A stretch of DNA of 18,607 bases, from the NCBI GenBank assembly GCA_964195155.1, contig CAXMOP010000047.1:1-18607 (forward strand), read 5' to 3'. Every line of letters begins with the position of its first letter. Positions within the stretch are counted from its first letter, which is position 1. A program made the translations under genes and the position numbers. Source of the stretch: JACZST01 sp964195155. GTDB lineage: Bacteria > Actinomycetota > Acidimicrobiia > Spongiisociales > UBA5794. Below the pieces are notes generated by a model. The model ran no database searches, had not been told where the DNA came from, and saw nothing but the letters and a program-made list of their open reading frames with translations. Positions 1 to 7,563 of the stretch are shown in pieces.

Positions 1-47
1 TCAACGCGTCGCTTCGGAAGAGAATGGATTCGGGTAGCTTCCACTCC
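1..47. other. Left flank before tRNA-Sec; possible 3' end of an upstream gene
   Basis: The frame starting at base 2 is open until a TAG at 35-37, so the last dozen codons of an upstream gene could lie here. The other forward frames are also open over this short stretch, so there is no way to choose. In many bacteria genes for selenocysteine synthesis (selA, selB, selD) lie beside the Sec tRNA gene, so the neighbouring sequence to the left is worth reading. No product is claimed. Confidence 0.15.
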
Positions 48-139
48 GGAGGCGTCCGGACGCCTGGTGGGTTCCCCGGTCTTCAAAACCGGTGGTTCTG
101 CGCTCAGCGTGGAACGGGGTTCGATTCCCTGCGCCTCCG
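48..139 (+). tRNA. selC: tRNA-Sec (selenocysteine, anticodon UCA)
   Basis: This tRNA inserts selenocysteine at recoded UGA codons after charging with serine and conversion by SelA. The sequence folds as a long tRNA. Acceptor 48-54 (GGAGGCG) pairs with 132-138 (CGCCTCC), and T55 can form a G-U pair with G131, giving the extended acceptor arm typical of Sec tRNAs. The anticodon stem is 76-80 with 88-92, and the loop CTTCAAA at 81-87 carries anticodon TCA at 83-85. A long variable arm pairs 96-103 with 107-114 over 8 bp including two G-U pairs. The T loop TTCGATT lies at 120-126. The 3' end reads GCC then T, so CCA is not fully encoded. The 92-nt length and long variable arm exclude an ordinary or suppressor tRNA. 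An ORF reading through this gene (GTG at 67) is spurious. Confidence 0.95.
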
Positions 140-210
140 CCCTTCGTACGTATGTGAATGCACCGTTACGGTCTGTCTACATATTCGCGACGCGATCGAT
201 CGGCACGACG

Positions 211-3210
211 ATGGTCGACATCGGTAGCCTTGTGGTCGTGCCGACCGAGCAAGCCCTCGATATCGCTTGGGTCCTGATCGCCGCCGCCCTGGTGATGTTC
301 ATGCAGGCCGGCTTCTCCTCTTTGGAGAGCGGAATGGTGCGCTCCAAGAACAGCATCAACGTGGCGGGGAAGAACTTCGCAGACTTCTGCCTGACCACCG
401 GAGTGTTCTGGGTCTTCGGGTTCGCCGTCATGTTCGGCGCTTCCGTGGGCGGTCTCTTCGGCTCATCCGGATTCTTCTTCTCGGACAGCGCCCCGTTCCT
501 GATGGCGTTCTTCTTTTTTCAGATCGGCTTTGCCGGCACCTCGACCACGATCATGTCCGGTGCGGTCGCGGAACGGATGCGTTTCTCGAGCTATCTCATC
601 GCCGCCCTCGTATTTTCCGCCGCCATCTATCCGGTCTTTGGCCACTGGGCCTGGGGCAGTCTCGCCGGGGGTGAGCCCGGCTGGCTCGAAGAGCTCGGGT
701 TCATCGACTTCGCCGGATCCACCGTCGTGCACTCCGTGGGTGGGTGGATGGCACTCGCCATGGTGCTGATCCTCGGGCCCAGGATCGGCCGATTCGGCAA
801 GGATTCGGTGCCGATCCACGGGCATGACCTGCCGCTGGTGACGCTCGGGGTGTTCATCCTCTGGTTCGGGTGGATCGGCTTCAACGGCGGAAGCACGCTC
901 GGCCTCACGCCCGACGTACCGTCGATCATCGTCAACACGGTGCTGGCCGGAGCATTCGGCGGCCTCACGGCGCTCGCCTTGACCTGGTGGCGCGACCAGC
1001 GTGTTGACGTCCCGACCATCATGAACGGTTCGTTGGCCGGACTCGTTGGAATCACCGCCTCGGCGAACATCGTCTCGACCATCGACGCCGTCGCGATTGG
1101 CACCATCGCTGGGGTCGTGATGTATGGGGTGACCCTGCTGCTCGAGCGGCTCGAGGTCGACGATGTGGTCGGGGCAGTTCCGGTGCACCTTGCCGCCGGC
1201 ATCTGGGGGACCCTGGCGGTCGCCGTCTTCGGCGCCACCGAGGCGTGGGGAGGCGGCAGCCGCCTTTCGCAGATTGGGGTCCAGGCCGTCGGCATCTTCT
1301 TCGCATTTCTCTGGGCGTTCGGAATCGGCTACATCGTCATGTGGCTGATCAACAGGCGCTTTCCTCTTCGCATCGATCCCGAGGGAGAGCTCATCGGCCT
1401 CAACGTTGCCGAGCATGGGGCAAGCACCGAGATCCTCGACCTCCTCACCGACATGGACGCGCAGCGGGCAAGCAACGACTTTTCCGAGCCGGTGCGCGTG
1501 GAGCCGCACACCGAGGTCGGGCAAATCGCCGGGCAATACAACCGGGTCATCGACGACATCAACGAGCGAACCGCCGCACTGCAACTGCTGCAGAGGACCG
1601 CCATTGCTGCCAATGAGGCGGAGACGATCGAGCAGGCGCTGCAGATCGCACTGGCGGAGGTGTGTGCCGCCACGAGATGGCCAATCGGCCATGTGTACCT
1701 CGTGGACGACGACGACGCCAATCTCCTGATTCCCACAAACATCTGGCAGGCCGAGCATCCCGAACGATACGTCGCGTTCCGCGAGGAAACCAGCTCGACG
1801 CCCTTCCGCGCCGGCGATGGGCTTCCCGGTCTGGTGCTGGCGCGGCGACAGCCCGTGTGGTTCGACGTGTCGCTCGACGACCCCGACTTTCCGCGAACCG
1901 GAGTCGCGCGCGAGGCCGGATTACTCACCGGGCTGGCATTCCCGGTCATGGCAGGCACCGAAGTGGTCGCGGTTTTGGAGTTCTTCAGCGATCTGGACCA
2001 GGAGCCGGATCCGGATCTGTTGGCGGTCACGGCGTCGGTGGGGACCCAGCTCGGTCGTGCGGTGGAGCGGCGGAGCAGCGAGCAACAACGCTTCCAGACG
2101 GTCGTCGACAACATGCCGGCGATGGTGCTGCTCCGCGACCTCGAAGGCCGCTTCATCCTGGTCAACCGCGGGTACGAGGAGGCCTACGGAGTGACCAACG
2201 ACGAGGTGCGGGGAAGGACCCTCTTTGAGATCGAGCCGATCGCTCCGGTGTATGCAGAGATCAACGTCGCCCAAGACCAGCGTGTCATCGAGGAGAAAAG
2301 AACGATCGAGCAGGAGCTCACGGTCCGGATCGGTGGCAAGGACCGTGTATTTGCCTCGGTCAAGTTCCCGATCGACGATCACGCGGGCAACATCGTCGCC
2401 GTCGGCGGGGTCGAGCTGGACATCACCGAGCGCAAGGAGCATGAAGCGGAGCTCGCCGAACTGGTGAGAACGGTCGAACAGGCCAGGGATCAAGCCATGG
2501 CCGCAACCCAGACCAAAAGTCAGTTCCTGGCCAGCGCCAGCCACGAGCTCCGCACCCCCTTGAACGCCATCATGGGGTTCACCAGCCTCGTGAAGCGGCA
2601 CACCGCAGGCGCCCTTGACGAGCGCGACGCCGAGAACATCGACAAGATCCTTGTCAGCGCGGAGAACCTCCTGGCGTTGATCAACGATCTTCTCGACCTG
2701 TCGCGGATCGAGGCCGGGCGTCAGGAGGTGGATCCAATCGAATTCGACGTGTATCCGGTGGTCGCAGAATGTGTGGCCACGATCGAGCCGCTGATCGGCC
2801 CCGATGTCGAGCTGGTCACGGAAGGGGATCGGGGCCTTTCGCTGTACACCGACCGTGACAAGCTTCGCCAGATCCTCATCAACCTGCTCTCCAACGCGGT
2901 GAAGTTCACCGACCAGGGCACCGTGACGGCATCGATGGAGGCGCGCGGCAGCAGCATCGTTCTCAAGGTCATCGACACGGGCATCGGCATTCCCCCCGAG
3001 GCGATCGAGCGGGTCTTCGACGAGTTCCAGCAGCAGGCCACGGAGGGGCGGGACGTCCAACGCGGCACGGGGCTCGGGCTCACCATCTCGCGCCGGCTCG
3101 CCCGTCTCCTCGGTGGGGACATCACCGTGACCAGCGTTGTCGGGGCCGGGTCGACGTTCACCGTGTCGATTCCCGCTCGATACCAACCGTCGCAGGCCTC
3201 GGCGGCGTAG
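211..3210 (+). CDS. Amt ammonium-transporter domain fused to a HAMP-like/GAF/PAS sensor histidine kinase
   Basis: This 999-residue protein is a probable membrane sensor kinase for ammonium. Residues about 14-382 form a full Amt/Mep/Rh domain. Visible Amt features are the phenylalanine gate (F107, F224), D166 in the DFAGS motif, and the pore twin histidines H174 and H326, so the pore looks intact. A normal Amt-type tail (GLNVAEHG, about 397-404) leads into a HAMP-like helix (to about 455), then GAF (about 465-622), PAS (about 626-741) and HisKA with phospho-acceptor H778 in SHELRTPLN. The HATPase domain has N box N895, G1 DTGIGIP at 922-928, F box FDEFQ at 936-940 and G2 GTGLGL at 952-957. The ATG at 211 was chosen because it sits just before the first membrane helix; earlier in-frame starts lie in the tRNA. 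No strong Shine-Dalgarno is seen. The partner response regulator starts 4 bp after the stop. Amt-kinase fusions are known (for example Ks-Amt5 of Kuenenia). Whether this one transports, senses or does both is not decidable from sequence. Confidence 0.93.
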   Translation: MVDIGSLVVVPTEQALDIAWVLIAAALVMFMQAGFSSLESGMVRSKNSINVAGKNFADFCLTTGVFWVFGFAVMFGASVGGLFGSSGFFFSDSAPFLMAFFFFQIGFAGTSTTIMSGAVAERMRFSSYLIAALVFSAAIYPVFGHWAWGSLAGGEPGWLEELGFIDFAGSTVVHSVGGWMALAMVLILGPRIGRFGKDSVPIHGHDLPLVTLGVFILWFGWIGFNGGSTLGLTPDVPSIIVNTVLAGAFGGLTALALTWWRDQRVDVPTIMNGSLAGLVGITASANIVSTIDAVAIGTIAGVVMYGVTLLLERLEVDDVVGAVPVHLAAGIWGTLAVAVFGATEAWGGGSRLSQIGVQAVGIFFAFLWAFGIGYIVMWLINRRFPLRIDPEGELIGLNVAEHGASTEILDLLTDMDAQRASNDFSEPVRVEPHTEVGQIAGQYNRVIDDINERTAALQLLQRTAIAANEAETIEQALQIALAEVCAATRWPIGHVYLVDDDDANLLIPTNIWQAEHPERYVAFREETSSTPFRAGDGLPGLVLARRQPVWFDVSLDDPDFPRTGVAREAGLLTGLAFPVMAGTEVVAVLEFFSDLDQEPDPDLLAVTASVGTQLGRAVERRSSEQQRFQTVVDNMPAMVLLRDLEGRFILVNRGYEEAYGVTNDEVRGRTLFEIEPIAPVYAEINVAQDQRVIEEKRTIEQELTVRIGGKDRVFASVKFPIDDHAGNIVAVGGVELDITERKEHEAELAELVRTVEQARDQAMAATQTKSQFLASASHELRTPLNAIMGFTSLVKRHTAGALDERDAENIDKILVSAENLLALINDLLDLSRIEAGRQEVDPIEFDVYPVVAECVATIEPLIGPDVELVTEGDRGLSLYTDRDKLRQILINLLSNAVKFTDQGTVTASMEARGSSIVLKVIDTGIGIPPEAIERVFDEFQQQATEGRDVQRGTGLGLTISRRLARLLGGDITVTSVVGAGSTFTVSIPARYQPSQASAA

Positions 3211-3214
3211 CGCA

Positions 3215-4768
3215 ATGACCGGCGACACCGCACCGAGCAAGGCAACGATCCTCATCGTCGACGATGAGCCGTTCAACGTCGACTATCTCCAGCAGAACCT
3301 CTCGGACCTCGGGTACCGCACCATGGAGGCATACGGGGGGAGGGAAGCACTCGACGCCGTCGCCGCAAGAGCACCCGACCTGATCCTCCTCGATGTGATG
3401 ATGCCGGACATCGACGGAATCACCGTGTGCCGCATGCTCAAAAGCGACCCGTCCACCCAGCTCATCCCGATCGTCATCATGACTGCCCTCGACGGCACCG
3501 AGGATCGGATCCGCGGCATCGAGGCTGGTGCGGACGACTTCCTCACCAAGCCTGTTGATGATCGCGAGTTGATCGCCAGGATCAACGCGGCACTGCGCAC
3601 CAAGCAGGCCGTCGATGAGACGGTGGGAGAGCTGGCCTCGGCCGCGGAGCAACTGGAGGGGATGGGCTCCTGGCGCGAGGAGTCGGCGGTGGTTGCGGTG
3701 GAGCTTCGCTCCGGCGCGCCGCCTATGTCCGACTCGACGGATCAGGCCCGCGAGTACCTCCGGTCGCGATATCGCACCGCCGTGCGTGGGGTCCTGGAGC
3801 GGTTGGGGGGACAGCTGGTGGAATTGGACGCCGACTTCGAGCTGGCCGTCCTGCGGATATCAGGCGGCGGGCCGGATCCGGCACGAGCGGTCGAAGTCGC
3901 GGTCGCCGTGCTCGACGAGGTCGAGGCGCTCAACCGCACCAATGAGATCGATCCACTCCATCCAGCGGTCGCCGTGCATTTGGGCGAGCTCTCCATGGAG
4001 CCGAAAAGGGTCTCACAAGCCGGTGCCACGCATTGGACGCTCGGGATGAGCGGTGCCGTCTGCGACGAGGCACTGCTGATGGTGGCCGCAGCAGGAGAGG
4101 GAGATGTGCTTGCCAGCGCCGCCGTTCTCGACGGTCTCCGCGGACGCTACCGAACCGAGCCGATCGAGGTGTCGGACCAGGTCCTGCGGATGGTGGCACC
4201 GCAGCGAGTCGTAGAGGCTGCGCCGGAAGGCGAGCAGCCGTCGGCGGTCGGTGACGGAGGGACGCCGGTTCATCGCCAGGTCCGGATGCTTGCCACCATC
4301 CTGGTGTCGGACCTCGTCGGCTCGACCGAGATCGCTGTTCAGCTTGGTGACCGCGCCTGGACGGATGCGCTTGACGGGCACTACCGGCTGGTTCGGACAA
4401 CCCTTGCGCAGTTTGGCGGAGACGAGATTTCAACGGCCGGCGACGGCTTCCTGGTGCTCTTCGACTCCCCTGCCCTGGCGATCAGGGCCGGCCTGACGAT
4501 CGCCGACCGGAGCGGAGAGGCCGGTCTTCCGGTGCGGGTCGGTATTCACACCGGCGAGCTCGAACGCACCGGAGTGAGCGAGGTCCAGGGTATTGCCGTC
4601 CACCTTGCGGCGCGTGTGTCCGATGAGGCCGAGGCAGGTCAGGTCTTGGTCACCTCGACAACCAGAGATGCGGTCGCCGGGTCGGGGTTGAGTTTTGAGA
4701 GCGTCGGCGAGCGATCGATGAAGGGCATTGACGGGCCGCGGCTGATCTATTGCGCAGTCCCGGACTGA
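3215..4768 (+). CDS. Response regulator with a degenerate cyclase-like domain and a class III adenylate/guanylate cyclase domain
   Basis: This 517-residue protein is the likely phosphorylation target of the upstream Amt-kinase. The REC domain (about 10-128) keeps acidic residues D16/D17, phospho-acceptor D60 in LILLDVMMPD, T90 and K112. A helical linker leads to residues about 157-330, which look like a worn-out cyclase homology domain: the order of elements is recognisable, but the first metal Asp site reads VAVELRSG and the transition-state Arg is not seen. The C-terminal class III cyclase domain (about 355-515) keeps metal-binding D366 (SDLVGST) and D410 (STAGDGF) and R467 in VHLAAR. The usual transition-state Asn is His463, a change I recall in related actinobacterial cyclases. 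Product (cAMP or cGMP) is not certain; cAMP is the default inference. ATG 3215 is preferred over an upstream in-frame start inside the kinase gene. The domain order suggests an intramolecular cyclase/pseudocyclase pair controlled by REC phosphorylation. Confidence 0.9.
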   Translation: MTGDTAPSKATILIVDDEPFNVDYLQQNLSDLGYRTMEAYGGREALDAVAARAPDLILLDVMMPDIDGITVCRMLKSDPSTQLIPIVIMTALDGTEDRIRGIEAGADDFLTKPVDDRELIARINAALRTKQAVDETVGELASAAEQLEGMGSWREESAVVAVELRSGAPPMSDSTDQAREYLRSRYRTAVRGVLERLGGQLVELDADFELAVLRISGGGPDPARAVEVAVAVLDEVEALNRTNEIDPLHPAVAVHLGELSMEPKRVSQAGATHWTLGMSGAVCDEALLMVAAAGEGDVLASAAVLDGLRGRYRTEPIEVSDQVLRMVAPQRVVEAAPEGEQPSAVGDGGTPVHRQVRMLATILVSDLVGSTEIAVQLGDRAWTDALDGHYRLVRTTLAQFGGDEISTAGDGFLVLFDSPALAIRAGLTIADRSGEAGLPVRVGIHTGELERTGVSEVQGIAVHLAARVSDEAEAGQVLVTSTTRDAVAGSGLSFESVGERSMKGIDGPRLIYCAVPD

Positions 4769-4802
4769 GGCCTTGCGTTCCACCTGATTCCGACGATGGA
4801 AC
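4755..4802 (+). terminator. Two inverted repeats at the end of the kinase/cyclase operon, possible weak terminator
   Basis: CAGTC at 4755-4759 and GACTG at 4763-4767 form a palindrome overlapping the response-regulator stop codon. A second pair, GTTCCA at 4777-4782 and TGGAAC at 4797-4802, is perfect over 6 bp with a 14-nt loop. Neither is followed by a T tract, so an intrinsic terminator is only a possibility. Their position between an operon end and the ppk2 gene is the main support. Confidence 0.2.
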
Positions 4803-4854
4803 CATCTGTTTGCGGGTCTGATCCGCGATTGTCTGGCGGGGCGGTACGATCTCG

Positions 4855-4860
4855 TAGTAT
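4855..4860 (+). promoter_or_regulatory. Candidate -10 box TAGTAT for leaderless transcription of ppk2
   Basis: TAGTAT ends 6 nt before the ATG at 4867, the distance expected between a -10 box and the start point. A transcript starting there would begin at or next to the AUG, with no leader. There is no Shine-Dalgarno before this start, which fits. No good -35 element is seen at 17 bp; TTGTCT at 4829-4834 is 20 bp away. Confidence 0.35.
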
Positions 4861-4866
4861 CCCGGG

Positions 4867-5646
4867 ATGGCCGACGAAGTCCCGTCGCTGCATGACGCAG
4901 ACCTGAGCCTTCGCTTCTCGCGAAAGGAAGCGGAGCGTCGCATTGCCTTGACTCAGCAGCGCATCGTTCAGCTTCGGTTACAACTCGGCGGCAAACTCGG
5001 GGATGGGCGGCTCGGCCCTCCCGTGTGTTTCGTTTTCGAAGGCTGGGACGCCTCCGGCAAGGGAGGCGCCATCAAACGGCTGGTTGCTCCGATGGATCCC
5101 CGCCACGTCCGCGTTGTGCAGATCGGCGCCCCAACCGCAGATGAGCTGCGCCACCATTGGCTGCAACGCTTCTGGCCGGAGCTGCCGGGGTGGGGAGGCG
5201 TCGCCGTGCTCGACCGGTCGTGGTACGGGCGGGTGCTCGTCGAGCGGGTCGAGGGGCTTGCCACCACCGATCAGTGGCGCCGCGCCTACACCGAGATCCT
5301 GGACTACGAGCGAACCCTTGCCGCCGAGGGCATGGTGTTCGGCAAGTTCTGGATCCACATCTCCCAGGAGCAGCAACTCGCGCGCTTTGAAGCCCGTGAG
5401 GCGAGCCCGCTCAAACAGTGGAAGCTCACCGAAGAAGACTGGCGCAACCGTAAGAAGCACGCCGAGTACGAGGTGGCGGTCGAGGAGATGTTGGCAAGGA
5501 CGTCATGGGACGAGGGGAAGTGGTTCGTCGTCCCCGGCGAGCAGAAGCGTCATGCGAGAGTCACCGTCCTGGAGACCGCGGCCGCAGTGATCGAGGCGGG
5601 CATGCGCCGCCACGGCATGGAGCCGGTCCCCCCGTTGGCGGGCTAA
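4867..5646 (+). CDS. ppk2: Polyphosphate kinase 2 (PPK2) family protein
   Basis: This 259-residue cytoplasmic protein should transfer phosphate between inorganic polyphosphate and nucleotides. PPK2-family marks are the Walker A segment FEGWDASGKGG (about 57-67, K65), the Walker B-like segment VLDRSWYGRVL (about 114-124, D116), and the lid segment ASPLKQWKLTEEDW (about 179-192) with basic residues following. The length matches a single-domain PPK2. I cannot assign the subclass (NDP versus NMP as acceptor) with confidence from motifs alone. The start at ATG 4867 fits the family and the candidate leaderless promoter. The gene lies 98 bp after the Amt-kinase/cyclase operon on the same strand and converges on the acyl-CoA ligase gene. 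A shared role with the ammonium sensor in nutrient or energy status is only an inference from position. Confidence 0.9.
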   Translation: MADEVPSLHDADLSLRFSRKEAERRIALTQQRIVQLRLQLGGKLGDGRLGPPVCFVFEGWDASGKGGAIKRLVAPMDPRHVRVVQIGAPTADELRHHWLQRFWPELPGWGGVAVLDRSWYGRVLVERVEGLATTDQWRRAYTEILDYERTLAAEGMVFGKFWIHISQEQQLARFEAREASPLKQWKLTEEDWRNRKKHAEYEVAVEEMLARTSWDEGKWFVVPGEQKRHARVTVLETAAAVIEAGMRRHGMEPVPPLAG

Positions 5647-5654
5647 CGCCCGCC

Positions 5655-5756
5655 AAGTCTTCAGCCCACAGTCTTCAGTCCTCAGCCTTCAGCCTTCAGC
5701 CTGCGCTGCTCGGCGTTCCGGAACTGACGACTGTTGACTGATGACTCAAGACTCGT
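5655..5756. repeat. Convergent 7-bp repeat arrays between ppk2 and the acyl-CoA ligase gene
   Basis: The left arm, 5655-5703, is seven units with a strict 7-bp period (AAGTCTT, CAGCCCA, CAGTCTT, CAGTCCT, then CAGCCTT or close). The right arm, 5722-5756, is five units (AACTGAC, GACTGTT, GACTGAT, GACTCAA, GACTCGT), also exactly 7 bp apart. CAGTC in one arm is the reverse complement of GACTG in the other, so the two arms form an imperfect inverted repeat around a GC-rich spacer of about 18 bp. The array lies between convergent genes and covers the last codons and stop of the minus-strand ligase gene (TGA complement at 5746-5748). It could act as a two-way transcription end, but that is not shown. 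Confidence 0.85.
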
Positions 5757-7533
5757 ACAGCGCCTCGATGTCGTCGCTGTACCTGGCCATCACGGCACGC
5801 CGCTTGATCTTGAGGCTCGGCGTCAGCATCCCGTTCTCCGGGGTGAATTCGTCCCCGCTGAGCACAAAGCCGCGCACCCGCTCGTAACCCTTGATCGGGC
5901 CCGAATTGCGGTTGAGCTCGCGCTGGATGAGCTCGATGACCGCATCTTCCTTGAGTAGCTGGTCGACCGATCGGTCGCCGAGGCCATTTTCCTCGGCCCA
6001 GGACTCCAGCGCGGCAATATCGGGCACGATCACGGCCACGTTGAAGGCGCGCTGCTCCCCGTAGACCATGATGTTCGTGATGTAGCCGGAGAGCTGGAGC
6101 TGCTCCTCGACCGGCGAGGGAACGACGTACTTGCCGTTCTCGAGTTTGTACTGCTCCTTGATACGGCCGCGGATGGCGATAAAACCCTCCTCATCGCGTG
6201 ACCCGAGGTCGCCGGAGCGAAACCCGCCGTCCGAGGTGAATGCCTGGTCGTTTTCTTCCGGCAGGTTGTAGTAGCCCATCATCACGTTCGGGCCATGGAT
6301 CACGATTTCACCAACGTCGTCGGTCCCGGTGACGTCGGTGTCGATGTCGATGCGCACCCCCGGGATCTCACGGCCGACCGTTCCGATCTTCCGGAAGCCG
6401 GGGCTGTTTGCAGCAGAAACCGGAGACGTCTCGGTGAGGCCGTACCCCTCGTACACCGTCATACCGAGCGCAGAGATGAACTCGGCCACATCGGGTGAGA
6501 TCGCCGCTCCTCCAGAGATGGAGTACTTGAGCCGCCCGCCGAAGCCGTCGCGAACCTTCGAGAACACGAGCTTGTCGTAGAGCCCATGCTGGACGTCGGC
6601 CCAGGTACTGGTCTTGCCTTCGGTCTCCAGCTGCGCACGATGGTCTGCGTTCGCCATCGCCCGGTCGAAGATCATCTGGGTGACGCCACCCTTGGCCGCC
6701 ATCATCTTCTGCAAGCCGTCGTATATGCGGTTGTAGACCGTCGGAACCGAGACCAGGATCGTCGGTTTGATCTCGGGGAGATCTTCCATCAGCGTCTTTG
6801 CCGACGTCAGTCCCGCAGATGCCCCTGCAGCAATGATGAAGTGCAGCTCAACGGTCTGCCCGAACGAATGCGCCCAGGGCAGGAACGACGCTGTCCGGTC
6901 ATCGGCACCGATGTCAAACAGGTCGGGGAACGTGTTGACGTTGCTGGTCAGGTTGGTGTGCGACAGCATCACGCCCTTTGGCTTCCCGGTCGTTCCCGAG
7001 GTGTAGATGAGGCCTGCCATCGTGGAGGCGTCTGGGTATACCGTGTCGACCGAGCGCTCGGCTCCCGCGGCGAGCAGCTCTTGGAAGCTGATTGCCTTCC
7101 CGCCCGCCTCGCCGTCGATGACGATGGTCTGCTCGAGGTCGGGCAGCTCGTGAGCGTGGTCGTCGAGCTGAGCGCGGATCCCATCGTTGGCCACGATGAC
7201 CACCTTGGCGCCCGAGTCGGCGAGGATGTACTGCCATTCCTTGGACTGCTGCTGCTCGTACATCGGCACCCACGCGCCGCCGAGCGTGTACGTCCCGTAA
7301 GCGCCCACCGCCCACTCCACCCGGTTGTCGGCGATGATGGCAACCCGATCGCCTGAGCCGACTCCGAGCCCGGCGAGCCCGGCCCGGGCGTCCCCAACCT
7401 GCCCGCCGAATTCGCTATAGCTCAACCAGTCCCAGGTGCCGTCGCTCTGCTTGGTTCCGAACAGCGGGCGGGTGGTGAATCGGGCGACACTCGCTTCGAA
7501 GAGGTCGGGGAGCGTGTTGAATTCGGTCGGCAT
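5746..7533 (-). CDS. Long-chain fatty acid-CoA ligase (AMP-forming), FadD15-like
   Basis: This 595-residue enzyme of the ANL superfamily activates fatty acids to acyl-CoA through an acyl-AMP intermediate, feeding beta-oxidation or lipid synthesis. Visible motifs in order are the P-loop YTSGTTGKPKG (177-187), the substrate-domain motif YEGYGLTETSP (361-371), the hinge-region segment FRSGDLGSRDEEGF (438-451) followed by IRGRIKEQYKLENGKYV (454-470), and the C-terminal catalytic lysine region TPSLKIKR (571-578, K575 likely). The length is normal for bacterial long-chain ligases, and no signal peptide or membrane helix is seen. The start at 7533 is supported by a good Shine-Dalgarno, AAAGAGGAG (complement of 7540-7548), 6 nt away; an in-frame extension to 7767 runs into repeats and is rejected. 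The final codons and stop fall inside the 7-bp repeat array. Exact chain-length preference is unknown. Confidence 0.93.
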   Translation of the reverse strand: MPTEFNTLPDLFEASVARFTTRPLFGTKQSDGTWDWLSYSEFGGQVGDARAGLAGLGVGSGDRVAIIADNRVEWAVGAYGTYTLGGAWVPMYEQQQSKEWQYILADSGAKVVIVANDGIRAQLDDHAHELPDLEQTIVIDGEAGGKAISFQELLAAGAERSVDTVYPDASTMAGLIYTSGTTGKPKGVMLSHTNLTSNVNTFPDLFDIGADDRTASFLPWAHSFGQTVELHFIIAAGASAGLTSAKTLMEDLPEIKPTILVSVPTVYNRIYDGLQKMMAAKGGVTQMIFDRAMANADHRAQLETEGKTSTWADVQHGLYDKLVFSKVRDGFGGRLKYSISGGAAISPDVAEFISALGMTVYEGYGLTETSPVSAANSPGFRKIGTVGREIPGVRIDIDTDVTGTDDVGEIVIHGPNVMMGYYNLPEENDQAFTSDGGFRSGDLGSRDEEGFIAIRGRIKEQYKLENGKYVVPSPVEEQLQLSGYITNIMVYGEQRAFNVAVIVPDIAALESWAEENGLGDRSVDQLLKEDAVIELIQRELNRNSGPIKGYERVRGFVLSGDEFTPENGMLTPSLKIKRRAVMARYSDDIEALYES

Positions 7534-7563
7534 CGGCAACTCCTCTTTGCGGGGGTGGGTGGC

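Noticed and set aside
67..210. Extension of the Amt-kinase gene to a GTG at 67
   Set aside because: The extension lies largely inside the tRNA-Sec gene, and its translation lacks Amt-like sequence; ATG 211 fits the Amt N terminus.
463..1758. 431-codon open frame on the minus strand inside the Amt-kinase gene
   Set aside because: Low-complexity, charged translation typical of the antisense of a GC-rich gene; the plus strand encodes clear Amt and GAF domains.
1921..3276. 451-codon open frame on the minus strand opposite the kinase domain
   Set aside because: It is a shadow of HisKA and HATPase codons, with no recognisable domain.
6586..7356. 256-codon plus-strand frame inside the acyl-CoA ligase gene
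   Set aside because: It is antisense to the conserved ligase motifs and has no domain or ribosome site.
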